Below are positions 63,109 to 64,000 of a stretch of 64,000 nt of DNA, one piece after another (positions within the stretch are counted from its first letter, which is position 1; each line of letters begins with the position of its first letter). This DNA comes from Sphingomonas sp. S2M10 (GTDB taxonomy: Bacteria > Pseudomonadota > Alphaproteobacteria > Sphingomonadales > Sphingomonadaceae). The DNA lies in NCBI RefSeq assembly GCF_012650175.1, contig NZ_JAAILI010000022.1:1-64000 (forward strand), in the 5' to 3' direction. The notes beneath the pieces were generated by a model. That model was given only the letters and a program-made list of their open reading frames with translations, searched no databases and was not told where the DNA came from. Position numbers and translations under genes: made by a program.

Positions 63109-64000
63109 ACCAGCGTCATCTGGATCACGTCGATCCCGCCGCCCCGGAAGCCGCCCTCGCAGTACATCAGATAATAGCGCCACAGCCGCACGAAGCGCGC
63201 GTCGAATTGCGCCGGCAGCAGGCCGGCCGCGGCGGCCGCATCGAAGCGTTCGCGCCAGCGCCGCAGCGTCTCGGCATAATCGAGCCCGAAGGCGTGGCGA
63301 TCGCGCCACTCCATACCCTCCGCCTCGGCAAGCGCGCGGAACTCGCTTTCCTTGAGCAGCATGCCGCCGGGGAAGACATAGGTCTGGATGAAGTCGACGT
63401 TGCGGGCATAGCCCTCGAACATCGTATCGTCGAAGGTGATCACCTGCAGCGCGGCGCGGCCGCCCGGCTTCAGCGCCCGTGCGATGGCCGAGACATAGGC
63501 CGGCCAATATTCGCGGCCCACCGCCTCCGCCATCTCGATGCTGGCGACCGCGTCATACTGGCCGGTCACGTCGCGATAATCGGTAAGGCTGAAACGGGCG
63601 CCGTCCAGTCCGGCGGTCCGCGCCTCGGCCCAGGCCATCTGCTCGGTCGATAGCGTGATGCCGTGCAGCTTGCGCCCCTGGCGCAGTGCCAGCTCCGCAA
63701 AGGACCCCCAGCCGCAGCCGATCTCCAGGATCATGTCGCCGGGCTTCGTGGCGGTGCGATCGAGGATCGCCTGCAGCTTGGTTTCCTGCGCTGCCACCAG
63801 ACCCGCGTCCGCATCGCCGAAGATCGCGCTCGAATAGCTCATGCCGGCATCGAGCCAGGGCGCATAGAAATCGTTGCCGAGGTCGTAGTGGAAGGCGATG
63901 TTCTTGCGCGACCCGCCGCGATGGTTGCGGCGCATCCAGTGCATCAGCCGGCGCGGCAGCAGCGAGAGCCCGCGCGAGCGCGCCTGTCCCGCCAGCCCGG
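63096..64000 (-). CDS. cfa: Cyclopropane-fatty-acyl-phospholipid synthase (5' end beyond window)
   Basis: The C-terminal 300 or so residues of a class I methyltransferase that adds a methylene bridge to unsaturated phospholipid chains. Signatures: NIAFHYDLGNDFYAPWLD, MSYSSAIF, SAM loop LEIGCGWGSFAE, ITLSTEQ and IEMAEAVG-type segment. The frame stays open to base 64000 and family members are about 400 residues, so roughly 100 N-terminal residues are missing at the edge. Confidence 0.93.
   Translation of the reverse strand, partial: GLAGQARSRGLSLLPRRLMHWMRRNHRGGSRKNIAFHYDLGNDFYAPWLDAGMSYSSAIFGDADAGLVAAQETKLQAILDRTATKPGDMILEIGCGWGSFAELALRQGRKLHGITLSTEQMAWAEARTAGLDGARFSLTDYRDVTGQYDAVASIEMAEAVGREYWPAYVSAIARALKPGGRAALQVITFDDTMFEGYARNVDFIQTYVFPGGMLLKESEFRALAEAEGMEWRDRHAFGLDYAETLRRWRERFDAAAAAGLLPAQFDARFVRLWRYYLMYCEGGFRGGGIDVIQMTLVKRG

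Noticed and set aside
1-64000. tRNA or rRNA genes and insertion sequences
   Set aside because: No cloverleaf-type tRNA sequence, rRNA segment or transposase-like protein was noticed on reading; short or degenerate cases could be missed without a covariance-model search.

Overview
The window is high-GC DNA that reads as the chromosome of an alphaproteobacterium of the Sphingomonadaceae (Sphingomonas or a close relative). The evidence is a tandem two-domain Hfq, the gene order dusB-ntrB-ntrC-ntrY-ntrX-hfq-hflX-mazG, a ManD almost identical in sequence to the Novosphingobium enzyme, LexA-type boxes of the alphaproteobacterial form GAAC-N7-GAAC, and a rpsB-to-fabZ envelope cluster from which lpxD, lpxA and lpxB are missing. 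That absence fits a lineage known to use glycosphingolipids instead of LPS.

Bases 1 to about 12.4 kb are prophage-derived. A divergent CI/Cro-type switch sits at 4985-5673. Leftward from 3157 runs a block encoding a winged-helix regulator, small unknown proteins, a Mu Gam-like end-protecting protein and an HNH nuclease at the window edge, which is where the packaging genes would be expected to start. Rightward from 6733 runs a tightly overlapping early operon. It encodes regulators, Cys-rich small proteins, a GapR-like DNA-binding protein, a 704-residue ParB-like protein and an AlpA-type regulator. Accessory genes sit around the switch: a BrnT/BrnA toxin-antitoxin pair with an extra HI1420-type antidote, and a lysogeny-linked pair (zinc-ribbon membrane protein plus orphan HicB-like protein) in line with cI. 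No integrase is visible. The right end, 12.34-13.06 kb, is a poorly coding stretch with short repeats.

From 13.1 kb on the window is core chromosome. 13.1-24.9 kb is rpmE and the leftward operon rpsB-tsf-pyrH-frr-uppS-cdsA-dxr-rseP-bamA-ompH-fabZ (translation, undecaprenyl and isoprenoid supply, outer-membrane assembly). 24.9-27.7 kb holds a likely SOS-controlled small membrane protein and phospholipid genes (pssA, psd, an N-methyltransferase-like gene). 27.7-34.7 kb is catabolic: manD, then an SDR/phosphotransferase/alcohol dehydrogenase/acyl-CoA dehydrogenase operon facing a double-domain TetR regulator. 34.7-41.3 kb is a respiratory operon, cyoABCD-surf1-regB-regA, that joins a bo3 quinol oxidase to its redox-sensing two-component system. 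41.4-45.6 kb has an MHS-type transporter, mazG, hflX and hfq. 46.4-53.7 kb is the nitrogen/redox signalling block ntrX-ntrY-ntrC-ntrB-dusB. 53.8-64 kb holds ispDF, cinA, ratA, lipA, a beta-carbonic anhydrase, ppk2, ldhA, aspS, rnd, an I78-type lipoprotein and the 3' part of cfa, which runs off the right edge.

No rRNA, tRNA, CRISPR array or insertion sequence was recognised. Most operons are packed with ATGA, GTGA, TTGA or TGATG stop/start overlaps, and these were used together with Shine-Dalgarno sequences to choose starts.
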